A stretch of DNA of 64,000 bases from Melieria omissa (Eukaryota > Arthropoda > Insecta > Diptera > Ulidiidae), in contig OZ020269.1 of NCBI GenBank assembly GCA_963971225.1, forward strand, positions 80,576,450 through 80,640,449, written 5' to 3'. This document shows, in pieces, positions 48,838 through 62,206 of this stretch. Within the stretch, counting starts at the first letter, position 1. Each line of letters opens with the position of its first letter. Position numbers and translations under genes: made by a program. The notes beneath the pieces were generated by a model. It had not been told where the DNA came from. It worked only from the letters and a program-made list of their open reading frames with translations, and did not search any database.

Positions 48838-50433
48838 CCCTAATCCGTCGTTCGGGTGATTTTTCACCCATTTTCTACTTTGAGATGCTATAACTTTCCT
48901 AGATATTTATCAAAATTATTAAGGTTTCTTGTATTTGTAGCAAACCAATATAAGTTTTAGAATTTATCTACAACATATTGATTATTTGATTATAACGGTG
49001 ATTACAAAAAAAGTTACGTGGGCGACGTTCGGGTGATATTTCACCCATATACAAATTGTATAGAAATCCAACGCAACACATACAGAAAATGCCATAAGAT
49101 TACGTCTGTGGATTTGCTTTTATAGGCAAAACCTTTTTATGGATCAATGGGCCTCCTGAGCTCAACGGAAAAGTAGGAGCCAATTATTTTATTTCAACTA
49201 AAGTTGGTATAACTCGTTATGCTTGAAGTCGTGTGTCAGTAATAAAAGATGCTAATGAAGACCAATGTTAAAGATATTAACTGACAAAACTAATGTTGAA
49301 GGTTTGCGAGTTTTGGGCAGTGCATGGATCAGCGTTGGTGATATTCAGGCATAGTTTGGTATTTCAATTTTGAGTGGTGTTTATAAGTCGAATGGGGAAT
49401 ATCTTGATAATCTGTAGAGTTACACAACAGGTAGACCAATTTTTCGTTCTATCGGTGACAAAACCATTCGCCAAGAACGTAACGATTGTAATCAAGAATG
49501 AAGCTCGTTAACACCCATAAGAGATATATGAGAAACGTGGGTTTAGCGACAACTGCTATGTACGTCCTATGAAAAGGGCACACTAAGTTAACAAGAGAAA
49601 GATGCCCCTTTGAGCATTTTTCATCATCATCCAGGATATATGGGTGACAAAAAATTACCCGAAATTATATCGTTTTACAAAAGCAGTAGTTGACACTTAA
49701 GACCAATTGATTGTTCACTAACTATACCGTCAAGCGAAAAACTAATCGCTCTCGATTCCATCTGGATCGCTTGTACAAAAAGTACAAGCGGCGAATTTTT
49801 CTTGAAGACTTAGATTTTAGTTTAGTAAAGTTAAAGATTTTGCGTAGAGCAACGTAAGCGAAAGGAAAATCTTCATGCTGACTTCTTATCTCAATACAGC
49901 CACTTTTGCAAACCTTGTCAGAAAATCAGAGCGTAAAAAAGTAAAAGAATTATTGGGACACGGCGCCAATTTGATATCAAAAACGATCAAGAGACATATT
50001 CTGCTTGCAATTCCTAAAAAAAAGTATACTTGTGGTGAACACAAAGTTTTAGTTAACTACTGCCCTTCCTTGCCCCCTTTTCCCATCCGATTGAAATGAG
50101 TGCTGTAACATATGTTCGAAAAACAGTATTACATACACATTAAAAACGGGCGAAATTTGTGGTATATCACAACGGGTCTCATAATATGCCTCCGAGTGGG
50201 TCTCTTACAGAGGCATCCACAATAACCTTATCTAACCTAGTTGCCCTAATTGCAAAAAAATATAGAAAAATTTGTCAACTTATTTATCTGTATGATAACA
50301 AAGATAATAAAGATAACAAATTATTTTTTATTATAATTGGTCAAAAAATTCATTAAAACAATGCAAAGTACCATATGGGTGAAATATCACCCGAACATCT
50401 TATGTGTGAGTTTTTTTGAACGTCGGATGAGGG
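48838..50433 (+). mobile_element. Decayed piggyBac transposon
   Basis: Ends CCCTAATCCGTCG and (reverse strand) CCCTCATCCGACG are flanked by TTAA at 48834-48837 and 50434-50437. The palindromic motif TTCGGGTGATATTTCACCC recurs at about 48850, 49027 and 50376. Transposase fragments on the plus strand are recognisable despite stops: FGISILSGVYKSNGEYLDNL and TGRPIFRS around 49355-49460, DDKTIRQERND around 49465, RRIFLEDLDFSLVK around 49790, and a cysteine-poor remnant of the C-terminal zinc region near 49875-50100. The element is dead, and the copy is old. Confidence 0.88.
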
Positions 50434-50437
50434 TTAA

Positions 50438-52587
50438 CTATGACAGTCGCTCATTTTAATTTTTGTTATATCTAAATATGGCTATGATCATAGTGAAATC
50501 AATAAAGGACCTACCTAGTGAAGGTACATGATGTACACTTATTTCTCTGAGTAGCAATTGTCAATATGTCAATTTATTTGTGTCAGTTTGATTAGGCTTT
50601 ATTTTTGTTGTACCTAAAATAGCACAAAATTAAAAATTTACTTTCAGTACTCCAGAAATACATACGTATTTACATACGTACTTACATATATGCACGAAAC
50701 ATTTGTATAAATCAAAAGAAAACCTTTTCACCATACCGACTTATTACCTTTTTAACACTGATATGTACCGTAAATACCTTTCTAAGGGCCAAAAAAATAT
50801 TTGAAATATTTGAAAACAAATATTTGAATACAGAATGTATGTATTGTAGGCTTTAAAGAGCTTGGAAGAATGTAAAGTATGAGTGTCATATAATTGTAAG
50901 TGACGATAGATTGTTCGTTATAGCGCTACAAAGTAGAAAAGTTCATATTTTGCGTTTGTTCCAGAACACATTTAAAACATTATGTATTTTATGTCAGAAA
51001 AACATGGAAACTGCTTTGCCGTGCGTTTTTTTTTGCAGATACAGCACGTTTTTCCTGTCATGTACTTAGTTGCGTTCTTGGTGTCGGTTTTGGTGCAGAG
51101 TGTATTTCCTTTTTCAAACCAAAATTTATTTTTAAATTTTTTCGTACAGCACAGACGAGTTATGAAATCTGGCATTTGTCAGCATAATGACATTAACTGT
51201 CAGAAAATAAGTGTACGATTAAGAGAGAGTTCTTGCTATCCGGCACACTTTATTAATTTCACTATGGCTATGGATCAACGCTATCGTTGAAGAATGAAAG
51301 AGGCCTACTACTAGTTTACACCCGACATAAGTTCTGGTTCAATGTGCTTTTTTTGAACAATTGTCGATTGGGCATATTTTAATATGTGGGCCTTCACGCA
51401 CGCCACGAGTAGTCTGACCAGTCTGATTGCGGGCGGTAATTATTTTGGTGCTGAAACAACCACTAAGCTTGACTCCTTCATCTTAGTGTAATTTGTATTT
51501 CGAAATGTTACTGTAAACTATTTTACTCAAGTTAAATTCAAGCCGTAATCTGCCGTTTTCGTGAAAGCTTTAGCTTTCAACGGATTAATTTGTCTAAAAC
51601 GAATGATGACCACAAATTAAAGGTTTTAGTAATCTGTTTATTTAGCATTTTCCGCACGTCTGATTATCGCATCCGATTTGGAATCCTCAGAAAACGGCAA
51701 ATACTCGTTCTACACATCCATGAACTCATGCGTAAAATGCTCGTATGTGTGTTAGTGCATGCGTACAAGCGGAGCACAACCATGGAGCAATTGTCCTTGC
51801 AACGCTTGCATCATAATAGTTTTCACCGGCCTAATGTTTGCATCTGGCTGCTGAGCGACGGAAGTGGCTGTTGTGCACTGCGCGGCGCGGGCGCAAGGGA
51901 GGCCCAGTCCTGGTGAAAGTAACCACCCCGTGGGATTAACCCATGAGATGGCCATCGGGCCATCGCAACGACTGCGCACGCCAGCCTTTGCTTCTGACTG
52001 CGAGCGCGTTCCTGTGCATGTGACAATGCAGGCGAATGTGTGGACTTTCAGCCACCTGGCCGCGCAGCTCGGCTTAGTGTGTGGTTGAATGGTGAAGTTT
52101 TGACATTTTCCACATGATTTCTGCAACGCTCGTGTGCGCACACATATTGATGTGCGCACAGGCAAACATATGAAGGCAAATAACTGCTGTGGGTAGCGCA
52201 GCCAGGTACAACGTATCGAATATCACAGTGCAACGTGCCAACAAAAAAAGTTAAATGAAAAAAATTTTTCTCTGTGCTGTCTCTCTTCTGAAAGAAGACA
52301 AAGAGAAAACAATAACTACATAAACAATTCATTGACGCAAAATGGGGTTTCTTTTTAAGAACACCTTGCATCATTTGTATCCAGAAAATTAAGAATAAAT
52401 AACTTAGAATTGTATAGCCACTAACTCAAAAACCCCCTTAACAATACGATTTTCTCTCTGGATCGTTTTCCACGAGATCCTGTGTTTACATTTTTAGTGC
52501 CTTCATAGCAAATTCCAATGAATTTTGCGACTATTTCAGCTACATTTTCCAAATACGCAATTTAGAAAAATGCTTCCCAAAAGTAGA
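50438..52587. other. No gene seen
   Basis: Several overlapping frames (for example 50982-51290 plus, 51752-52165 minus) lack splice or domain support. 51830-52080 is GC-rich. No RNA gene recognised. Confidence 0.45.
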
Positions 52588-53090
52588 TGGTGGGCCATCT
52601 AGTGGTTTTGTTATTAAATCATAAGTTATGTTGACACTGACAGCTGTTTTCCGTTCAAAATCTTGACAGAGAGTTAGTATCATATAAATACAATTGAGTC
52701 GCTTTACGCTTGAACAACGTTGGGAAATATTGAGTGCTGTGTAGCCCAAACAAGGCCCAAATCGTGTTATCAGCCGTCTTGGCAATGTTAGAATTTTAGA
52801 CTTATTTTGTGGGGAACCGTAAAGAACCGATGTAATGCCAACAATCCACAAACGATTCAAGTACTTCATTCCAATATCATCCAAGCAATCCGTGAGCTAC
52901 AGCCCGAAACCATCAACAAGGTGTTGGAAAATTGGAGTACAGAATGCGCTACTGCGAAGCCTGCCGAGATAGCCCCCTGAACTATGTTGTGTTTCATAAT
53001 TTCTAATAGAGCCGTAATACATGAAAAACCAATTTAATTTTGCTAATTTACTGCATTTTTAAACTACTAGATGGCCCCCATGCCTATTTA
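52588..53090 (+). mobile_element. Internally deleted relic of a Tc1/mariner-type insect transposon
   Basis: Imperfect inverted ends GGGCCATCTAGTGGTTT (about 52590) and GGGGCCATCTAGTAGTTT (minus strand, about 53088). Inside, FTLEQRWEIL near 52705 resembles the N-terminal HTH of widespread insect transposases. WGTVKNRCNANNPQTIQVLH and ETINKVLENW near 52810-52940, then RMRYCEACRDSPLNYVVFHN in another frame, resemble their C-terminus. The catalytic middle is missing. Boundaries are approximate. Confidence 0.6.
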
Positions 53091-53377
53091 TTTTGTCTAT
53101 GGTAAATGTCGAAAACATTGCCTATTTCATTTGATACGGAAAGAAAAAAGGAAAACAGAAATTTAATACAATATTTGGATATCAGGTCCTTAATTTGTTT
53201 TTTGGCTACACGGAGTACTAGCATTGGCTTACTTAGTTTAGTACTTAGAATAATAGTACTTAGTACTTAGAATAATAATAACTAAAGCAAGGGAAGGAGA
53301 ACAAATGTTGCAGCGATGTTGCGAAAAATGTTTAGTGTCACTATTGCGTCAGATATCAAATGCACTCAAAGTCAAAT

Positions 53378-53623
53378 CTGTAGCCATAAGGAATAACAGC
53401 CAAAGTCGATTTTATGAAGTTTTCAGGAGAGCACTTTTAATTTTTGAATTTGCTTTAGATTACACTAGATACATTTTAGACTTTTGGGCGTAAAACATTC
53501 ATTTTATGAGCAAAAGCCATAGAATTTTGTGTAGTAGTACATTTGAATACGACGAACGCAATGGTGGTAATAACTCAATTTTTTTCCTAACTCGACTTTG
53601 GCTGTTATTCCTTACGGCCACAG
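53378..53623. mobile_element. MITE with about 36-bp inverted ends
   Basis: The left end CTGTAGCCATAAGGAATAAC (53378 on) and right end (reverse of CTGTGGCCGTAAGGAATAAC, ending 53623) each continue with AGCCAAAGTCGA. One end of the same family, about 62 bp, recurs alone at 62334-62395. No coding content. Confidence 0.65.
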
Positions 53624-55190
53624 AAATATAAATGGAGTCTTTCAAAAATGGGGTTTTCTGTTCTAAGGGTGCCTTGCAAAATTCGTTTATCATAAACTGA
53701 GAAAGTTACCTTAAACACAATATCACGTTTTTATTCTTGTTTTCGAAATCGAATTTTCATGTGGTATTCTTCTACAAACCACCAAATAACCTTTATGAAC
53801 ATGTGTACCCACACTATCTAATTTTATTTAATTTTTTTTTCACGTGCGCATTTTTACCCGATATTTTTCTTCCTTACATTTTCCCGTAATATTGTTTGTT
53901 ATCATTTGTCAGCGATTCGAATCAACAAATGGAATTTTGTTATTAGCAGAATGTATCTTTTTTGTGAGTGGCACACTGGGGTTTGAAGATAAGTGTACAA
54001 AATACTTTCAAAGTATATGCAGCCATGACCAAAATAATTTATATATAAATAGAAACACTGCTTCTGGTACTATCATACATATTTAAATAAAAGGAACAGT
54101 GAGTAAAATAAATCGTTTAGATCGGTTTGGCAGTTTCCGAGATACCATGTTTCCTCATTAAATTTTACTATTATACTGCTTTTTGTCATCTGAACTCATT
54201 TTCAATCGAGGTATATTAATTTAAATACTTTTTTAACTACTTTACATTTGTTTCAATGAAGTAATACTTAGCAATTCTGTTCTTCAAAAGCTTGAGTGAC
54301 TTAGTCACCATTTTGTATAGCAATCACACCACGGTGCGCGCTTGAGAAATCGTTTGCTGAAATAGAAAAACTTTCAGCTTCGCGTTTGATTGCAGTTGTC
54401 TATTGCTGGTCTATTGTTGTTGTGGCCGAGAAATTTGTTTCATGCATTGTGACTTCTTTTGGTATTTCATGTCGCTTAGCCAGCCCGGTTGATGGCGTTG
54501 TTGGTGACTCTGAAGGGAGTCGAGCACATTTGTGGCAGTGATGTTGATGTAGCCGTATGTGTTTTGAATGTGCAGAGCCCCTGTAGTGCCGAGACAAAAT
54601 AGTTGACTAAAAACACATGTCAGATTTGGATCAACCAAAATCGAACAATATGCATCCAATCGCTATGTATATAATCGACTAAAAAATACTGTCATTGCGA
54701 TGACATTCGGCATGGACACATTCTAATTGGTCTTGTGGTGTGTATCAATCCATTTGGATTTTTGGCGATTTATTTTGGCGATATAACGCCGGCACCATAA
54801 GGTTGGTGGGTTCCAGTGGCGATGTTCCGACATCCAATTAGCGCGTTGGCGTCGTTTTCATACCATTATTCCCGGTAGATACTATAAGGTATGTTGGTGT
54901 GCCCTCTTCTCGACTAAATGGCTTCTATATCCAGTCCGAGAGTTATGTAGTATATATATAAATATTATTTAGAGTAAGTTCAAAGTCGAAAAACCGAATA
55001 CAAAATCTAATAGTATATAAAAACGATCTATGGTAAGTTGCAAATGTATGTTTTCTCGAGCCACTTCTTCTTTGCAGATTGCAACCATCCCGCAAACAGA
55101 ATAAGTATGAGGCTAGATTTAAACTCTTGTTTTATCACTTATCTCCGCTTAGCTTTTTCAATTAGATGTGTTAAATGTGGATTTTAATAT
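53624..55190. other. No gene seen
   Basis: AT-rich; short frames only. Confidence 0.45.
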
Positions 55191-56026
55191 TAAGGGAAAG
55201 GGCTGGATTGTGAAGCATTACCGTTTTTTCTTTCCCTAATTGACATATCGCCAATCTTTCAACTGTCAAGATTGTCTTTTGATATGACTCTGCTTTTGTG
55301 GTTACACCGAAGTACAAACACATATTGCTTGTGGTAGCTACAGACATCATGTATGAAAATCGACTGCGAAAACTTGTTTGCTTATTTTTAAGTGCTATCC
55401 AAGTGACTGATTTCATTGCAAAAAGGTAAGTGTAATACATGTTTATTTAGGGGTTTGATTCTATTTTACGATCCAATATTTGTTTATGTTGAAATATGAT
55501 TGGAAGTGTCGTTATATCAAAAGTTTCCAAAATGGCGTCGTGGTTGGGCTGTGAACCACTGTGGGGGCTGGGTTATGAACCACCTGTGTTTGTACTACAT
55601 TTGTATTAGCACAGTCAAATATCGCCGGATATAAAAATAAGGTAATTTTATGTAATTTTACTCGATTTGCGGTGTAAAGTGAGTTGAAGTGGGCCAATGT
55701 GAGAACGCGTTCGTAACATTTCGATACCGATTAGGATGAAAATGAAAAAAAATTTAATACTTTCATTCATTGCGATTTTTTAGCCTAAGTGGCGTCATTA
55801 TAAATTGTTTCCCTTCTGGAGGTCTCCTGATTAAACAAATTCTTACACTTATTTAAACATTATGGGTGTTTTCTTCGTATTTTCCGACTTTAATTGGAAG
55901 TGAGATGGTTCACAACCAGCCACTTTTTTGGAAAAGCGAAAAATCACGTCCTTAGGAAATTAGATGTAGAGAGTTAAGTTTTAATCAAAACAGTTCACAA
56001 CCCAGGCCTCTCCCCTACTTATTTTA
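55191..56026. repeat. Inverted-repeat element rich in GGTTGTGAACCA motifs
   Basis: The outer ends (GGGAAAGGGCTGGATTGTGAA at 55194 and its diverged reverse complement near 56003-56026) are inverted. Two inner inverted copies of the GGCTGGGTTGTGAACCAC motif lie near 55540-55585 and 55905-55925. MITE-like, non-coding; no clean target duplication was found. Confidence 0.45.
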
Positions 56027-58495
56027 CTAGTTGTTTTACTTAACTAAGGCCTTTTTATTTGCAAATTAGAAAAATCAAACTCATTTGTTCACATTGTTCT
56101 AAGTACAATTCAGAAGTGATTATGATTCCAGCAGGCTAGAAGATACCAGTTTCTATGCAGATGAGTTGGAGCAATGCTAAAAACTTTATTCCGAGCCCTA
56201 ACAGAAATTCCAATCCTGTTAGTTGAATGATAGTTACGTCTGTTTTTTTGGGGGGGGGTAATTTTCTAATATAGGTAGCACTAGTTACTAGTTAGCACCT
56301 AGTTAGATGACCCGAATCAACAAATAAAAAATTCGTCTGGTTCTGAATTGATAGCAGTCGGAAAAAAATTGTAAATTACATTCGTGGGGGAAAAAAATAC
56401 ATTTTATGTATCGGTTTTATCAAAATGTTTACCTCATATTTTTATGTTATTTGTGACTTATTTATTACTCAGTATTGCAGGCTCATTCCGACTGGGTAGG
56501 TACGCGTTCACACATACAAATGTACACAAAGCGTTGCGACGTTTACGAAAGCAGTGACTAACGTTGCTGGGGTCTTTTATTAATGGCGGCACATTTTGGC
56601 ACCGGCTGCCTCGAAAGGTGAAAGAGCGAAAAGTTTTTAAATAATAAAATTGTTTAGCATGAGTTCAAGCCACCTCCCCTCTTCGTTCATTAAAGAATTA
56701 CAGGAAATATATCGCGGCTATACTCGTGCACTGATAAGATGTTTGCGCTTGAACACGTCCAATATGATATAAGTAAAATAATATATGTACGCATGTATGC
56801 ACGTACAGTTACTCACAAAATTTATTATACACTGTACTATTTAAAGGAAAAGGATAGATTCGGCAGCAGTGGAGTTTTCATGAAAATTCATAAAACAGTT
56901 GAGATTTCATACATAAAATATAAACTCGTTGCAAACAGAATTCAAAAACATTTCACAAAATGTTAAAATAATATCAATAATAATAATCTCGTAGAATTTA
57001 AATGACGTACAGTTGCAGAGTTCCAGAGTTCATCGTCTCTTGTGTGGCACCGTTGACAATGACAAATATTTTATTTTATTCCTGGGTGTTTCTCGAATGT
57101 TTGAAACAACATAAATTTGTTACAAGAAAAAAACTAAAATATCACTAAAAGAGTCTGTACTGACATTTTTTGTTCTCATATATGTAAGTAGAATGATGAA
57201 CTTCGTAGTCCTTGTATATACATAATTTAGTCAATCAAAGATAGAGACTTTTTCGTGAGTGCCAATTTCAATCAAAAGCACAATCTTATATGATAAATAA
57301 AGTTTAAATACATAAATAAATAAATGAAAAAATAAATAAATATCGCCTTTGATTTGTTATTGATGCAAATGTAAAATTGTGAAATTTGTTTCTAATGAAT
57401 AACTTTACAATAATGAAGTGTATGCTAGCTATTATTTTAGCTGAAATTTATTTGTTTTTGTTTTGCATTGTTTTTCTGCAATGACTTTGTAACACTGGCA
57501 TCTATAATTACAAATTTTAAGTTAAAATGCGTAAATGCGTAATGCGTAAACTTTCCTTTCAACATTCGAGTAGCAATGCATACTAAATTTTGCGAGTTAC
57601 TGTACTTGTATATATTCCTATACACATAAACATAATACATACATACCAAATATAGGCGAAAGGCTGTGAAAATCCATATTTCAAACACACTTTCACACAT
57701 AATTTTATTGACGTTAGAGTTACCAGAAATAAGTAAAATAAATTGGAAGTAATACAAATTTAATCTCCTTAATTTTTGCCCAAGTGTTTTCTATTTTCCA
57801 TTTTAAACTACCACACAATGTTATTTATGCAATAATGCGCTAAACTATATGCTTTTTTTTGCTCTTTTATTTCTCTATTTTTGATCCCATTTGAGAATCC
57901 TTCCATTGGAAAAAAGAGTACCTCACGTTTCAGAAATATAGGTGAACGATTGTAACATGTGAACACCTACCCCGTCCCACACAAAGACCATTCATCGGTA
58001 TCAATTTGCGCGCGCAAGTGGAACAATTTCAGCCACTGGACGATACTAATGTAATCTTCTCCTAGCAGATATATGTACAAATATATGTAGATACCTGAAT
58101 TGTTCTAACTTTTGCAATGATTTATGATCTATTTGTTTTATTATTGTAATAAATTTTAATTTATCAATGCATCTTTAATTTTACGTGGAACCAACGTCCT
58201 TTTCTTCTTCTCAAGCAAAACTTTCGTCTGGCCACTCCACATATTTATTCGCACGCATCGTTCCTATGATATTTAGGCAGTGAAATTGAAATACTTTCGA
58301 AGTAGACATATTAGTGTGATGGCGTGCGAGTTAAGGCGTGGGAAAATCATAAATAATATTTATGTTGTCTGATAAAGAAATTTCACTTGCAATCCACATA
58401 GTGTTTTCGCGCGTATGCAAGTGTGCGCCGAGAAGCGAGCGGAAGTCTAATCTAATAACACACACTCGCGGAGTAACGGATACTCCAAAGATCTT
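56027..58495. other. No gene seen
   Basis: AT-rich; includes a G homopolymer near 56250 and an AAATA-rich run near 57310-57345. No exon supported. Confidence 0.45.
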
Positions 58496-59628
58496 CCCTG
58501 CAAGCAACTCGGTAGTCGACTACAAAAATAACTCACTTCTAGTTAACTTTCATGACCTAACTATAAGCTAACTACAAAGTAATGCAGAACTTCCCAAAAA
58601 ACAATGCAACTTTTGCTTTTTGGCATATTTTAAAGAACAGTTAATTGCTATTTGTTCTTATGCGATTTTATGTCACTAACTATAAGCTAACTGCAAAGTA
58701 ATGCAGAACCCACCCAAATTTAATGCGTGCGTTTGTGGCATAGAAATTAAAAAAAAACAGTTAATTGTTGTTTGTTTTTTTGCTCTTTGGAATTTTATTT
58801 TACATATTTGTCATTTTCTTTCGTGCATTATGAAATCATAATCAGTGCTTTAGCCTCGTGCGTGCGGTCGCAATCCAGCGAAATAAAATTAACTGTGTAA
58901 AACTAAATTAAAAAACGTGAATTGTTAAACAATTTTATATAATTATTTCAAGCGATTGCTTTAATTTTCATTATTTAAGCTAAGCCAAAATGAGAGGTGC
59001 AAGCAAAAGAAAGTTAAGAAGGCTTTTGGAAAAGGAAATGGATTCGTATTCAAATAAATTAAATTCATGTAATATTGGTAAATCAGAAGCCACCTGTTCC
59101 TCTGCTAATGTGCAGAGCCAAAACAGAATTTATATTGAAAATATTAGTGTCCAAGAAAATTGTTAAAAAAAAAATGCATTAAAAAAAAATCGCTGATTGG
59201 TATTTTAAAAATAGGCCATCTCGCAAGTGTTTTGAAGAGTTGTTAGGTATTTAAACATTTTTCAAATAAAAAAGGAAATACAAAAATTTTAAATTTACAT
59301 AACAATCATAGAAATATCCATTTTTATGGATAAAGACGTAACTAATAGTTGAGTTATAGCTGATTTAAATAAAGTAAACTTGAAGTTAACTGAAATGTAA
59401 TTAGTTTATAGCTAACCACAAATAAGATAACTTTTAACTAACTTTTGAATAACTAACTTCAAGTTAGTCGAAAAGTCATGCAGAGTCGGACAATTGACTA
59501 CTGCCTAGGCCATCGCCATGTTAAAATAGTCAGTTGGCTCCATTGAAAATAATCCAACTATCAACCACAACTAGTTGAGAATTAGTTAGATTAAAGTGCG
59601 TTAAAAGTTAGTTGAGTTGCCGGCAGGG
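58496..59628 (+). mobile_element. Non-autonomous DNA transposon of unassigned superfamily
   Basis: Inverted ends CCCTGCAAGCAACTC and (minus strand) CCCTGCCGGCAACTC, followed by TTAGTTAACTT-like subterminal repeats. A 118-bp direct duplication (58558 and 58676, core CTATAAGCTAACT.CAAAGTAATGCAGAAC) lies inside. A 58-codon frame at 58990-59166 (MRGASKRKLRRLLEKEMDSY...) looks like the first exon of a transposase. No clear target duplication, so the superfamily is left open. Confidence 0.65.
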
Positions 59629-60889
59629 TTCATTCAGCTTTGCTTTGGAAAACCAGATTCACAACCGAAGAAATATTGCGTTTGTGGTTTTTCAGAATTG
59701 ATGATAGTTTTGTCCCAGCAATATTGTTAAAATATCAACAAATTTAATCGGTTTAGTAGCTCGTAATATTTGAGCGTGCGTGTTTTGAAAATGTTTTGTG
59801 AAAAACGCTTTTCAAATGTTTCATGCTGATCTGGTGCGCCGAGTGCCGCCAACTTTTCTAAATTTAATTTTACTATTTGTAAGCGATATTTTCAAAGTTC
59901 TAATCTTGCAGTAAAAGAAAAATGTTTGATTTTTTTAAATACGCCTTTTAAAGCAATCGATTTTAAACACATTCAGTTCCGCCTCTGCATTCAATATTTT
60001 TACATTCTTATCCGTAGCCCCTTGACAAAATTACATCCGTCCATCTCTAAACTAAAAGCGAAAGTGCTGAAAGTAAGCAGCAGCCATACAGAGGCGGACT
60101 TCCTACATAAGTTTGCCTAAATGACAAAACTACGATTAGGTGACTTTTGGAGCCAAATCGAGTTACTGTTCACTGAAATTACTGAATTACTGAAATCTCA
60201 CAGATTTGCTTGACACTGGGTATCAAATCTCTTTTCTACAGCTGTAGTACGGTTCGACTAATATTCACTAAGCAAGACGTACTGCAGCGGAATTGAAGAA
60301 CCGTATTTAAAAATGGTATATACCTATTTAAATGTTTTCTAAAACTAGTAGTCGTTCAAAATTTCGAAATTTTTAATTTTTTAATCATAATCATTTATAC
60401 TTCCAATATACCAACATACCAATATCTATTAACTTCGAATCACTTCTCTATTTGTGCTCATCTTTTGTATTGAAAGAGATCACTGTGCGTCTGGGCAAAT
60501 GTTCGGATTGTCTACAAACTCGAATCTTATTTAGAGTTTTAAAAATTACAATACATTACCTATCACCAACAAATTTGCTGCAGTTAATTCCGCCAACCGG
60601 CGGGGTGGCTGCTTCTCTTTGACACCAAATTTGACAGTGTGCTGGTTGCATACGTTCAGCCGCACCAGCGCCTGTCTATATGCAGTAAATAAAATGTTGT
60701 TTTTTCTTCCAACTGCAACATAACAATGCTTTCGTTTTTCAAATTCAAACTCTTCCAATTTCAGTATTATGCGATTTGACGTCGTTGGACTTAAGTCTCC
60801 AACTTTGGCACGAAAAGGATCGAGTCTTGAAAACTATTTCGAAGTGATAATTTAGATGAGGCGGTTCATAAAGACGCCGCACAGTGGGG
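59629..60889. other. No gene seen
   Basis: Short unsupported frames only. Confidence 0.45.
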
Positions 60890-62206
60890 TAAACATGCCA
60901 AAAACCCGCGCATTACCTATTTTACACTGTAGTATCTATATGGTTAAAGAAAAACACCTCAAATTTGGTCATCACTTTCAGGACTCTTCAGAGATTTGTC
61001 CACCATAATTTTATTTTATTTATTGTACCGTGCACCGGCACCCTACAGTCGGCAATTACGCATTTGAAAATCTTCATTAGTAAAAACTAAACCGAAGTTA
61101 TAGTATTTAAATCGACCCAAACTGACTTATGAATACTCTAGATTGTAGCTACGCCCCTATTTTTCGCCTCCTTCATAAAACACATACATGTAGGGTAACT
61201 CGAATTGAAAAAAAAACATTTCATACGGGTTGATACGAGTCATAACGGGTTTATGGGGACTACCACGCCCACTTACCGTTATAAATAACCACAAAAGTGC
61301 AGATGACGTTGGTTAGTATATAAATATAATAAATTTTCCCAATTTAACAAAGTATGCAACAACGACATATATGGCAACACTACTTAAAAGTGGGCGTACC
61401 ATACCCATTTTTACCTCAAAATTTAGTTAGGTCACTTGTAAATTTCAATCATCAGAATCATTCTGCGTACCGGCCGAAAAAATTGATAAAAAATGTTTTA
61501 TTTTAGCATATTTATTAATTCAGGTGATTAATCACATATATTTTTACTTAATTTATTTTTTTAATACTATATATATGCACCAAGTGTTATAAACGTACCG
61601 ACCCATAAGCGCGTTAAAAAGTTTTCGGTTCTAATATATTTATTTATGACTAAAAGTCCAAAAATCTAACCATTCCGTAGCTTTCCGCAGACAAGTTGGG
61701 TATCATTTTTTTTATGAAGGTTCTAACTTACCTTCCCTAAAGATTTTCGATGATCCATGATGAACCATAAAAGTTATACACCACGAAAGTAGGACATTTT
61801 TCTAAAAAATCGTCTTTTTCGCCCAAATAATATAATAATATTAATAATAAATAAAAAAAATAATAAAAAATAATAATAATAAAAAATAATAATTATATGT
61901 CAAATTATTTGCAGGAATATGTTTATTATATGTACTCAAAATTATTTGATTATATTTATAAACAACGATTTTATTGAGATTTTAGCACACCCATCAAAAA
62001 AGTTGCGTCGACAAAATGAAATTGAGTATAAAAACACCAAAATTTAAATGGCTATATAGCAACCAGTTTTGGTCCAATTTACATGCAAAAAGCGTTTTCT
62101 GACTGCTACATGCATGGAAATTACGAAAAAACCAAAACAAAAGTTAGGCCTGTAACTTTAAAATTAGCCGTAATGCTCGGGTTTTTGGCATGTTTACCCC
62201 AATGTG
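60890..62206. mobile_element. Transib-like non-autonomous transposon
   Basis: Termini of about 37 bp match with two differences. Left: heptamer CACAGTG, 11-nt spacer, then CCAAAAACC. Right (minus strand): heptamer CACATTG with the same spacer and nonamer. The flanks are CGCCG at 60885-60889 and 62207-62211, a 5-bp GC-rich duplication of the CGNCG type known for Transib. The 1317-bp interior is AT-rich with no RAG1-like frame. Superfamily assignment rests on the terminal heptamer plus target duplication and is an inference, but a consistent one. Confidence 0.75.

Noticed and set aside
50982..51290. 102-codon hydrophobic ORF
   Set aside because: Antisense frame is also open; no domain or splice context.
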